From Oribacterium sp. UBA4274 (lineage in GTDB: Bacteria > Bacillota > Clostridia > Lachnospirales > Lachnospiraceae), in the NCBI GenBank assembly GCA_002396005.1, contig DGVW01000047.1, forward strand, positions 1 to 32,148: a DNA stretch of 32,148 bases, given 5' to 3'. The notes under the pieces are model-generated. The model was not told the origin of the DNA, made no database searches, and saw only the letters and a program-made list of their open reading frames with translations. Positions 23,450 through 31,355 of this stretch are shown here, one piece after another (position 1 is the stretch's first letter; every line of letters starts with the position of its first letter). A program made the position numbers and the translations under genes.

Positions 23450-24196
23450 TTATCCAACTCTGAACTTATATCCGATGCCCCAGACAGTGGAAATTTCCCA
23501 TTCCGGAGTGCCGGATATTTTTTCGCGGAGTCGTTTGATGTGAACGTCTACAGTGCGGCTGTCTCCTGCGAACTCATAGCCCCAGATGTGGTCAAGGAGC
23601 TGCTCACGTGTAAATACCTGATTAGGAGATGATGCCAGGAAGAACAGAAGCTCAAGTTCTTTTGGCGGCATCTCGATGGCATGTCCCTTGTAGAAAACCG
23701 AGTAGTTGGTCTTGTTAATGATGAGGTCTGTATACTCGATGAAGTTTCCGTTACGTAAAGCCTCATCACCATCGCCCGATGCATGTGTGCGCTGGGCATC
23801 CGCTGATGCAAGCTGTTCCTGACCGTGCTGATAGCGGCGCAGAACGGCTTTGACACGTGCGACCAGTTCCTTTGACTCAAATGGCTTTATCATGTAGTCA
23901 TCGGCACCAAGCTCAAGTCCCAGAACCTTGTCAAAAGTTTCGCCCTTGGCAGAAAGCATGATGACAGGAACCTGACTGGTTGCGCGGAGACGGCGGCAAA
24001 CCTCGTAGCCATCGATGCCCGGAAGCATCAGGTCAAGAATCACAAGGTTTGGTTTGTATTCCGGAAAAAGCTTCAAAGCTTCTTCACCATCTTCGGCACA
24101 TTCAGTGTCAAACATTTCCTTTTCAAGATATAAAGAGATGAGCTCCGAAATAGAAGTGTCATCATCTACGATTAAAATTTTCTGCTTTTCAGCCAT
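23450..24196 (-). CDS. OmpR/PhoB-type response regulator
   Basis: A 248-residue transcription factor. The receiver domain (about 5-120) has the acidic pocket DDD at 11-13, phosphorylation site D55 (VILDLMLPG), switch residue S82 and K104 (IKPFE). The winged-helix DNA-binding domain spans about 155-247 (ELELLFFLASSPNQVFTREQL, RTVDVHIKRLREK). The linker between them is long, about 30 polar residues. The start at 24196 (MAEKQKILIV) follows GGGGGAAG. It faces the sensor kinase tail to tail and lies downstream of mutS2 on the same strand; in between are the hairpin GTGGGTG/CACCCAC (24228-24254) and an ATGACGTCAT palindrome (24286-24295). Confidence 0.93.
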   Translation of the reverse strand: MAEKQKILIVDDDTSISELISLYLEKEMFDTECAEDGEEALKLFPEYKPNLVILDLMLPGIDGYEVCRRLRATSQVPVIMLSAKGETFDKVLGLELGADDYMIKPFESKELVARVKAVLRRYQHGQEQLASADAQRTHASGDGDEALRNGNFIEYTDLIINKTNYSVFYKGHAIEMPPKELELLFFLASSPNQVFTREQLLDHIWGYEFAGDSRTVDVHIKRLREKISGTPEWEISTVWGIGYKFRVG

Positions 24197-24368
24197 TACT
24201 TCCCCCAATAAAACTGATACTAATGATGTGGGTGTCATGATTTTGGGCACCCACTGACTGACGCCGATTAACCGCTTGTGTGTTTATGACGTCATATTGA
24301 TTTTCCATAGAAAATATAGTGTACCGATCCTTGACGGTGTATTTCCGGACAAAGAAAAAGTAGCTAAA

Positions 24369-26858
24369 TCATTTCTTGAACACTACGATAGTGACTCCAT
24401 CCTGACCTTCTCCAAACTCACCGAGACGGAATGAATCAACGTACTTAAGCTTTTTAAGCTGCTGATGAACAGCCTTCCTGAGAGCACCGGTTCCTCTGCC
24501 GTGAACAACTCTTGCCTGAGGCAGATGAGCGAGATATGCATCATCGAGATATTTCTGAAGTTCAGGTATAGCCTCTGCAGTTGTCATACCTATAAGGTTT
24601 ATCTCAGGAGAGATACCCATAGTCTTCTGCATGCGGATGCTGCCGCCTGATGTTGAGCCTTTCTTGTGTTTTCCACCAGGTTCTATACCAGGTCCGGTAA
24701 CCTTTCCGGAATCTACAAGTTCGATATCTCTTACAGAAACCTTGGTCCTGATGATGCCTGCTGTAACATAAAGCTCACCCTTGTGATCCGGTAATGTTGA
24801 TACAGTAGCGTTTAGATTCATGGATGCAACATGTACTGTATCTCCGAGATGGAGACTCTTGGCTGAAACAGGCTTTGAAGGACCTTTAACCTTAAGGTTA
24901 CTGAGACTGGCCTGAGTATCACGCAGCTTCTTGTTAAGAGCGGATCTGGTCTTTTCAGCCTCCATGGTTGCGGCACCATTCTGTTCCTGTTTTCTCAGTT
25001 CCTTTACTATGCTGTCAGCAGTTTCCTTGGCTTCCTGAAGAATCTGAGCAGCTTCCTCTCTGGCCTTCTGCAGAATCTTGTCACGGCCCTTTTCAACGCC
25101 CTTGGAATTCTCTCTGGCACGGCGCTTGTATTCCTCGATTTCGGCCTTATAGCGTTCGATTTCCTGCTTTTCTTTCTCTATAGTTACACGGCTTTCCTCG
25201 AGACTGGTGATGACATCTTCAAACTTGACATCCTCTTTTTCAAGTCTGCTTCTGGCATCATCGATGATATATGATGGAAGGCCGAGCTTTTGTGAAATGG
25301 CAAATGCATTGGACTTGCCGGGAACACCTATGAGCAGACGATATGTAGGGCTAAGTGTTGCCACATCAAACTCGCAGGAAGCATTTTCAACGCCCGGAGT
25401 TGAGAGAGCGTAGACCTTGATCTCTGCATAATGAGTAGTGGCTACGGTTCTTGTCTTCATGTTGTGAAGGAAGTTCAATATAGCCATGGCAAGTGCGGCA
25501 CCCTCGGTAGGATCAGTTCCCGCACCAAGCTCATCAAAGAGACAGAGGCTGCGGCTGTCTGCCTGTTCCAGAATCTTGACGGTGTTTGTCATGTGGGCTG
25601 AGAATGTTGACAGACTCTGTTCTATGGACTGCTCGTCACCTATGTCTGCAAAAATTTCATCAAATACAGAAAGCTCTGAACCCTCGCTTGCCGGTATGAA
25701 AAGACCTGACTGTCCCATGAGCTGGAAAAGACCGATGGTCTTGAGGCATACGGTTTTACCACCGGTATTAGGTCCTGTGATGACAAGCATATCGAACTCA
25801 TCTCCAAGATAAACTGTGGTAGGCACCACCTTTTTAGGATCTATAAGTGGATGTCTGCCTTGCAGGATGGAGATGTAGTATCTGTCGTTAAATGTAGGTT
25901 TCGTTGCATGCATGGACTCTGCGAACCTGGCCTTGGCAAAAACAAAGTCAAGATGAGCGAGTATGGCAATGTTGGTCCGGATAGTCTCGGTATATGGCAT
26001 AAGTGAACCGGAAAGAGTCTCGAGAACCTTCTCGATTTCTTTCTTTTCTTCTGCTTCCAGCTCCTTGATATCGTTATTTAACTTGACGATGCTCATAGGC
26101 TCTATAAAAAGAGTGGAGCCGGTGGAACTTTGGTCGTGTACCATACCCGGGAAGGATGACTTGTACTCTGCTTTGACCGGAAGACAGTAGCGTCCGTCAC
26201 GCATGGTGATGACTGCATCCTGAAGCATGGACCTCGAGCTGTTCAGAATACTGTTCAGAGATGTATGTATGCGCTCCTCGAATACATGCTTCTTTTTACG
26301 TACAGAAAAAAGACCTGCACTTGCGTCATCTGCAACGGTATCTTCCGAGATGATGCAGCGGGTTATCTCCTTGTTCACCTGAGTAAGAGGTTCAATGTCT
26401 CTGAAATAGCCTGAAAGGCTGTCATCCTCAGTGATCTCCCTCAGCTTTTCGGGATCCGGCTGGTTTTTGGTGTAGTGTGCATTGAGCCTGACAGCACGTG
26501 GCAGCTGCTTTTTAGGCTCCGGAGCACGTTCGCTGTCTCTGGCATAAGCCTTGGCACGGGCAGCCACTGTGAGAACTCCGCTTATCTGCAGAAGCTCTAT
26601 GATGGAAAGGAAACCTGCTATATCGAGTCTCTTGAGGCTTCCGTTCACATCCTTTACGCCGGAAAAAGAAATATTGCCATACAGTCCGATGCGGAGCATG
26701 GCGGCGTCTGTCTCGGAAAGACTCTTCTCTATCTCCGATAAGTCTGTGGAAGGTAAAAGCTCCTTTACTAACTGCTTACCTTTTTCGGAGTTTGCATAGC
26801 CCTCGAGGCGTTCTTTTATTTTGTTAAATTCCAATGTATATAAAGCTTTATCATTCAT
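24369..26858 (-). CDS. mutS2: MutS2 family DNA/ribosome-associated ATPase
   Basis: An 829-residue homologue of MutS2, a protein tied to suppression of recombination and, in Bacillus, to rescue of collided ribosomes. The N-terminal MutS core and clamp are followed by the ATPase: Walker A TGPNTGGKT (about 360-368) and Walker B CLFDELGAGTDPTEGAA. A long charged coiled coil (about 510-620) precedes a KOW-like linker and the C-terminal Smr nuclease domain (about 750-829, INLIGMT...VVHGRGTGALR). No ribosome site precedes the ATG; an extended -10 box (TGCTATACT) sits seven bases upstream, so the transcript may be leaderless. Length and order match the family. Confidence 0.96.
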   Translation of the reverse strand: MNDKALYTLEFNKIKERLEGYANSEKGKQLVKELLPSTDLSEIEKSLSETDAAMLRIGLYGNISFSGVKDVNGSLKRLDIAGFLSIIELLQISGVLTVAARAKAYARDSERAPEPKKQLPRAVRLNAHYTKNQPDPEKLREITEDDSLSGYFRDIEPLTQVNKEITRCIISEDTVADDASAGLFSVRKKKHVFEERIHTSLNSILNSSRSMLQDAVITMRDGRYCLPVKAEYKSSFPGMVHDQSSTGSTLFIEPMSIVKLNNDIKELEAEEKKEIEKVLETLSGSLMPYTETIRTNIAILAHLDFVFAKARFAESMHATKPTFNDRYYISILQGRHPLIDPKKVVPTTVYLGDEFDMLVITGPNTGGKTVCLKTIGLFQLMGQSGLFIPASEGSELSVFDEIFADIGDEQSIEQSLSTFSAHMTNTVKILEQADSRSLCLFDELGAGTDPTEGAALAMAILNFLHNMKTRTVATTHYAEIKVYALSTPGVENASCEFDVATLSPTYRLLIGVPGKSNAFAISQKLGLPSYIIDDARSRLEKEDVKFEDVITSLEESRVTIEKEKQEIERYKAEIEEYKRRARENSKGVEKGRDKILQKAREEAAQILQEAKETADSIVKELRKQEQNGAATMEAEKTRSALNKKLRDTQASLSNLKVKGPSKPVSAKSLHLGDTVHVASMNLNATVSTLPDHKGELYVTAGIIRTKVSVRDIELVDSGKVTGPGIEPGGKHKKGSTSGGSIRMQKTMGISPEINLIGMTTAEAIPELQKYLDDAYLAHLPQARVVHGRGTGALRKAVHQQLKKLKYVDSFRLGEFGEGQDGVTIVVFKK

Positions 26859-26935
26859 GCATCTCAGTATAGCAAATGCATCAAGTTTTTGCCACTTTCT
26901 TGCGTGTCAATAGGTAGTTGTATATAATGAATGTT
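26859..26935. promoter_or_regulatory. Divergent promoters of mutS2 and the HtrA-like gene
   Basis: Forward: TTGCGT (26900-26905), 17 bp, TATAAT (26923-26928), with an ATG seven bases later at 26936. Reverse: extended -10 TGCTATACT (26874-26866), with the mutS2 ATG seven bases later. Neither gene has a clear Shine-Dalgarno sequence. Confidence 0.55.
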
Positions 26936-28234
26936 ATGGAAGAAAATGATTTTATCAAAGAAAATATTGTAGGCCGGAAAGAGAGCTGGAAAAAGAAAGC
27001 AACTCATTATACGAGAGTTGTTGTTTCAGCACTCTTATTCGGTGTGCTTAGTGCAGGAACCTTTGCAGTGACAGAGCCTTTGATAGCGGGCAGATTCAGA
27101 GATGATAAACCTGAGGAAGTGACATTTGAAACACAACCCGAGACTCAGGAATCGGAGGCAGAGTCCGAACCCGAGACCACAGTTCCTTCTGAGGAGCCTG
27201 AAACCGAAGCTCCTGAGGAAACGGTGTCTATCGAGAGTGTCGTAAAAGATGAGGTCAGGAATTATGAGTACAGCATGGACGATTATGAGCGCATGCACAG
27301 CCTCATCAAGAAGATTGCTTTAAGTGCGGATTACTCTTTGGTGGAGGTGAGGAGCCGGGTGACCGGAAATGATCTTTTCGGAGAACTTGTGAAGTCTGGC
27401 AGCAGTTCGTCGGGCATCATCATTGCAAGGACTTCCGGTGAAGTTCTGATCCTAACGTCTGATTCTGTCATGCGGGACAGCAGTAATATTGAAGTGGTTT
27501 TCAATGGTGAAAAGGTATATACGGCACAGATAAAAGCAGTGGATTCTACGGATGGAATAGCTATAGTTTCGGTACCGCTTACTAATGTTTCATACCGGGA
27601 CAGTCAGGAGATACGCTCTGTCTCTATAGGTGATTCATCCAAACTGCAGAGAGGTGATCTCATTATAGTAGTGGGGGCTCCTGCCGGGGCCTATGGCTCC
27701 TCTGCGGTTGGAGAGATATCATCGGTTTCCTATAATACTGTGGATATAGATGGTAATGTAAAAAAGATGATCGCAGATGTAGACATTAACCCTGCATATG
27801 GCAGTTTTGTCATCAATACCGAGGGTGAGCTTGTAGGATGGATAAATGCCGATGAGGATGCGACAACATACGGCTATGAAAGTGTGACCGGAATTTCTGA
27901 TTATCTTGATATAATTGAAGCTATGTCCAATGGGGCCAGATATCCGTATATCGGACTCAGAACGCAGGAGGAAACTCAGGAGATGCTCGATGCCAGTCTT
28001 CCGAGAGGCCTCTATATATGTGAGAGTATTCAGGATTCACCTGCATATGATGCCGGGATACAGAATGGAGATATCCTTGTAAAAATCAATGATACAGTGA
28101 TAACGCATATGAAGGATTACCGTGAGGCAATAGAGTCTCTTTCTATCGATGATACTGCGGTTGTTACTGTTATGAGACAGAACGGTGCAGAATATGCAGA
28201 GGTGGATTTCACCGTTACCGTTGCAGGCAGATAA
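26936..28234 (+). CDS. HtrA-like membrane-anchored pseudoprotease with PDZ domain
   Basis: A 432-residue protein built like DegP/HtrA. It has a cytoplasmic start, one membrane anchor (about 24-45) and a Glu/Pro/Thr-rich stalk (about 55-100). A trypsin-like domain follows (about 130-325), then a PDZ domain (about 335-430, IQDSPAYDAGIQNGDILVKIN). The fold markers are there, but the catalytic ones are not. The His motif TNxHVV reads TSDSVM, and GNSGGP reads AYGSFV after the conserved NP (27788-27808); only the Asp motif (STDGIAIV) survives. It is probably a non-cleaving binder or sensor outside the membrane. The start is placed at 26936; in-frame TTG 26918 and ATG 26927 are alternatives. Confidence 0.82.
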   Translation: MEENDFIKENIVGRKESWKKKATHYTRVVVSALLFGVLSAGTFAVTEPLIAGRFRDDKPEEVTFETQPETQESEAESEPETTVPSEEPETEAPEETVSIESVVKDEVRNYEYSMDDYERMHSLIKKIALSADYSLVEVRSRVTGNDLFGELVKSGSSSSGIIIARTSGEVLILTSDSVMRDSSNIEVVFNGEKVYTAQIKAVDSTDGIAIVSVPLTNVSYRDSQEIRSVSIGDSSKLQRGDLIIVVGAPAGAYGSSAVGEISSVSYNTVDIDGNVKKMIADVDINPAYGSFVINTEGELVGWINADEDATTYGYESVTGISDYLDIIEAMSNGARYPYIGLRTQEETQEMLDASLPRGLYICESIQDSPAYDAGIQNGDILVKINDTVITHMKDYREAIESLSIDDTAVVTVMRQNGAEYAEVDFTVTVAGR

Positions 28235-28357
28235 AAAACATGATAGTATGAGCGACGTGTGTGCGGATTTTGTGACGTACAGACTCACATAGGTATCCAA
28301 AGGCCATGTGAGGAGATGATCAGTGTGTCAGGTGATGATATGCCTAAGGATTGGTCG

Positions 28358-28378
28358 ATGACTGTTACGGACAGTCAT
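28358..28378 (+). repeat. Perfect 8-bp hairpin upstream of yhaM
   Basis: ATGACTGT / ACAGTCAT with a 5-nt loop in the 182-base gap between the HtrA-like gene and yhaM. No T-run. The gap shows no other clear signal. Confidence 0.4.
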
Positions 28379-28416
28379 ATGTTATCTTTATGCTTTGGAT
28401 TAGAAAGATTTATCAT

Positions 28417-29442
28417 ATGGAAATAAATGAGTTTTTTAAAGAGAGAAATGCAGAGGTCGGCGGAACAGCAGGTATGAAGTTTATCGAGACCTTCTACGAC
28501 GGAATGAGAGTCAGTGATGTTTATCTGGTTAAAACCAAAAACGCAGCTCTTACCAAAAATGGCAAGGAGTATCTGAATGTCACACTTCAGGACCGGACCG
28601 GTCAGGTTGACGCCAAGGTCTGGGAGCCTAACTCTCCGGGAATCAGTGATTTTGATGTGCTTGATTATGTTTATGTTGAGGGCAATGTTACTGTTTATAA
28701 CGGAACCAATCAGCTCAGTATCCAGAGACTGCGTGTGGCCAAGGAGGGTACCTACGAGCCTAAGAATTATCTTCCTGTTTCGGGGCGTTCTACGGAAGAT
28801 ATGGAGCAGGAGCTTACTCTTATGATCAAGTCTGTTAAGAATCAGTATTTTAACAGACTGCTGAACATGATCTTCATTGAGGATAAGAGCTTCCATAAGG
28901 AGTTTATGCAGCACAGTGCCGCCAAGTCAGTGCATCACGGATATGTGGGAGGACTTGCGGAGCATACACTTTCGGTGGCAGCCATATGCGATTATTTTGC
29001 AAAGCATTATCCTGACCTGCACAGAGACCTGCTTATAACTGCGGCACTCTGTCATGATATCGGAAAGGTTACAGAGCTTACAGCATTTCCAAGAAACGAT
29101 TACAGTGATGAGGGACAGCTCATCGGTCATATAGTTATCGGGTACCAGAAAATCACGGAGATTGCAAAGCAGATACCTGATTTTCCACCGGTGCTTGCGG
29201 CTGAACTCGGACATTGTATCCTTGCTCATCATGGTGAGCTTGAGTATGGTTCTCCTAAGAAGCCTGCTATCATGGAGGCTATGGCCCTTTCCTTTGCGGA
29301 CAATGTTGATGCCAAGCTTGAGACCATGAGAGAGGCACTTGATGCTGCCGATAAAAACGGCAAGGCCGCAGAAGGAAACGGTTGGATAGGATTTAACCGC
29401 CTTATCGATTCCAATATGCGTAAGACGAGTCCTGAAGCATAA
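28417..29442 (+). CDS. yhaM: YhaM-type 3'-5' exoribonuclease (OB-fold + HD domain)
   Basis: A 341-residue RNase. The N-terminal OB-fold (about 25-110; VTLQDRTGQVDAKVWEP, VEGNVTVYNGTNQLSIQRL) binds nucleic acid. The HD domain (about 140-320) has HHGYVGGLAEHTLSVA, the HD motif ALCHDIGKVTEL, and the later metal histidines in ILAHHGELEYG. Bacillus YhaM has 314 residues and the same order. The ATG at 28417 (MEINEFFKER) gives a family-like N-terminus but only a weak AGAAAGAT ribosome site; an in-frame ATG at 28390 is possible. The hairpin at 29478-29537 follows. Confidence 0.9.
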   Translation: MEINEFFKERNAEVGGTAGMKFIETFYDGMRVSDVYLVKTKNAALTKNGKEYLNVTLQDRTGQVDAKVWEPNSPGISDFDVLDYVYVEGNVTVYNGTNQLSIQRLRVAKEGTYEPKNYLPVSGRSTEDMEQELTLMIKSVKNQYFNRLLNMIFIEDKSFHKEFMQHSAAKSVHHGYVGGLAEHTLSVAAICDYFAKHYPDLHRDLLITAALCHDIGKVTELTAFPRNDYSDEGQLIGHIVIGYQKITEIAKQIPDFPPVLAAELGHCILAHHGELEYGSPKKPAIMEAMALSFADNVDAKLETMREALDAADKNGKAAEGNGWIGFNRLIDSNMRKTSPEA

Positions 29443-29477
29443 AAATCTCAATAAAAGATATTAAATACGTAATATTC

Positions 29478-29537
29478 ATCCCTGTTTTTGTCGATGTTCA
29501 GAATAGATTTAGACTGAACTGCAAAGCGGGGATTTTG
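29478..29537 (+). terminator. Compound hairpin after yhaM / in leader of GGDEF gene
   Basis: An inner GTTCAG/CTGAAC stem is enclosed by an imperfect ATCCCTGTTTTTG/CAAAGCGGGGAT stem followed by TTTTG. It is probably the yhaM terminator, and ends about 20 bases before the next start codon. Confidence 0.5.
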
Positions 29538-29557
29538 TATATTTACGGGGTTTTTTT

Positions 29558-31207
29558 ATGGATACATCAAAGTACAATCAGGAAATAATCAAAAAACTTG
29601 ATACGTTGGAGAGTTATAAGACTGAGGTTTACGAGGCCACCATACGACTCTGCAACGAACTTCTCAATGTGGCAAGACGAAGAAACGATAAGTCGCTTGC
29701 CAGTCTGTGTAATTACTATATCGCAAGATACTATTACAATATGAGAAACTGCAGCGAGTGCGTGCGATATCTGAGGAAATCTATCAGAGAGTCTACGGAG
29801 TCCGGATCATCGCTGGAGCTGTGTCGTGCGCTTACTTTGCTTGCAAGTACATTTACAAGACAGGGCAATAAAGCCAATGCCATGCAGTGTCTTTCCTCTG
29901 CAATCAAAATATCAGAAGAAAATATCGAGATGCATAAAGAGTTCGGACATATTCTGATCCGTTCTTATGAGGATCTTTCGGACTTATGTTACACTATCGG
30001 TAACTATCAGGAAGGATTAAAGTATCAGCTTGCAACGGAGAGATTTTTCTATCTGATAAACAGACAAAGCTTCTATCATATGTACTATATGCGTCATTTG
30101 TGCTCACTGGCACGCTGTTATGTACTTCTCGGTGATACTACCAATGCCGGCGACATCATTGCACAGATAGATAACTTTGCACAGGAAAATAAAAATATCA
30201 ATTTTGAACCATATCTTTCTGTTGCCCACATTATCTGGAATGAATATACCGGAGACCATAAGTGGGATGATGTATACATTGACAAGCTCAATACCTACTT
30301 CTCGACCAAGAGCTTCAAGGGTGATTATGTAGCGGAGTTTTTCTTTGTCCTGAATCTTCTCGCAGATAATGACAGCTATGTTGATTACTTCAAGAATCTT
30401 GTAGTCAAGATGGAGAATTTCCTTAATTTTACGGATCTTTACGGTTTCAAGCAGGAGCTCAGCAACACAAAGATCAACTTCTATGAGAACAATCATGCCA
30501 GCAACAAGCTTCAGGAAGAACTTGAGAAGTTCCGTGAGTATGCCAATGCTGCGCGTCAGGCACAGAATCGTGCAATGAGTATGTTGATTGAAGTTGAAAC
30601 CTTAAACGTCTTAGATTATGATGTTAGGGTTGCACTGGAAAAACGTACGGTTGAAGATGATCTGACAGGTTTGCCGAATCGTAAATCCTTCAATGACATG
30701 GCGGATAGATTTTTTGAGAGATGTTACGCCAAGGAGGAGAGCTTTGGCATCGCCATGCTCACTATCGATAATGTTAAGCGAATCAACGATATGTATGGCT
30801 ATACCATAGGTGATCGCTGCCTGGTTGAGTTGTCCAACATTCTCAAGAGATATGTTACAGACTATCTCTATGTGGCTCGTTATGTAGGTGCAGAGTTTGT
30901 CCTTCTTTTTGAAGGGTTCAGAGATGAAGAAGTTATAGACCGTCTGAGAAATATCAATGATGATGTTTTGAAGGCTATACGAGTTCAGGAACTTCCGGAA
31001 TTTACACTGTCTCAAGGCATATGCATTCACAAGCCTGAAGGCTTAAACAAGATATGGGATTATACATCCTGTGCGGATCTTGCGCTTATTAAGGCCATGC
31101 AGATAGGAACCGGACAGGCGGTTCTGGTGCATCGTAACAGTGATCTGCCAACTGCCCAGAGCATCACGCTCAATGTTTCGGGTAAGGTATTTGGTGATAC
31201 TAATTGA
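29558..31207 (+). CDS. TPR-like protein with degenerate GGDEF domain
   Basis: A 549-residue cytoplasmic protein. Residues about 20-310 are helical repeats of the TPR type (SLASLCNYYIARYYYNMRNC, CRALTLLASTFTRQGNKANA, SYEDLSDLCYTIGNYQEGLK), followed by a coiled coil (about 315-360). The GGDEF domain (about 365-530) begins with DDLTGLPNRKSF and keeps the first metal-binding Asp (LTIDNVKRINDMYGYTIGD). The active-site loop, however, reads VGAEF at 443-447 instead of GGDEF, and no RxxD inhibitory site is seen upstream of it. Cyclic-di-GMP synthesis is therefore unlikely; a GTP-binding or scaffold role is plausible. Start: GGGG, then a T-run, then ATG. Confidence 0.85.
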   Translation: MDTSKYNQEIIKKLDTLESYKTEVYEATIRLCNELLNVARRRNDKSLASLCNYYIARYYYNMRNCSECVRYLRKSIRESTESGSSLELCRALTLLASTFTRQGNKANAMQCLSSAIKISEENIEMHKEFGHILIRSYEDLSDLCYTIGNYQEGLKYQLATERFFYLINRQSFYHMYYMRHLCSLARCYVLLGDTTNAGDIIAQIDNFAQENKNINFEPYLSVAHIIWNEYTGDHKWDDVYIDKLNTYFSTKSFKGDYVAEFFFVLNLLADNDSYVDYFKNLVVKMENFLNFTDLYGFKQELSNTKINFYENNHASNKLQEELEKFREYANAARQAQNRAMSMLIEVETLNVLDYDVRVALEKRTVEDDLTGLPNRKSFNDMADRFFERCYAKEESFGIAMLTIDNVKRINDMYGYTIGDRCLVELSNILKRYVTDYLYVARYVGAEFVLLFEGFRDEEVIDRLRNINDDVLKAIRVQELPEFTLSQGICIHKPEGLNKIWDYTSCADLALIKAMQIGTGQAVLVHRNSDLPTAQSITLNVSGKVFGDTN

Positions 31208-31355
31208 TTTGGCTCAATTGCAGTATCGTAGTTTTTGATTTCTGATCGAAAGAGCAGTGCGGCTTTGGGAGGATTATTGGATTCTGAAAGGAGTTCTGTT
31301 TTTGTAACAGCTTCATCTTTTATATCAGGCGAGATTTGCGTCAGGAGTTATATAG

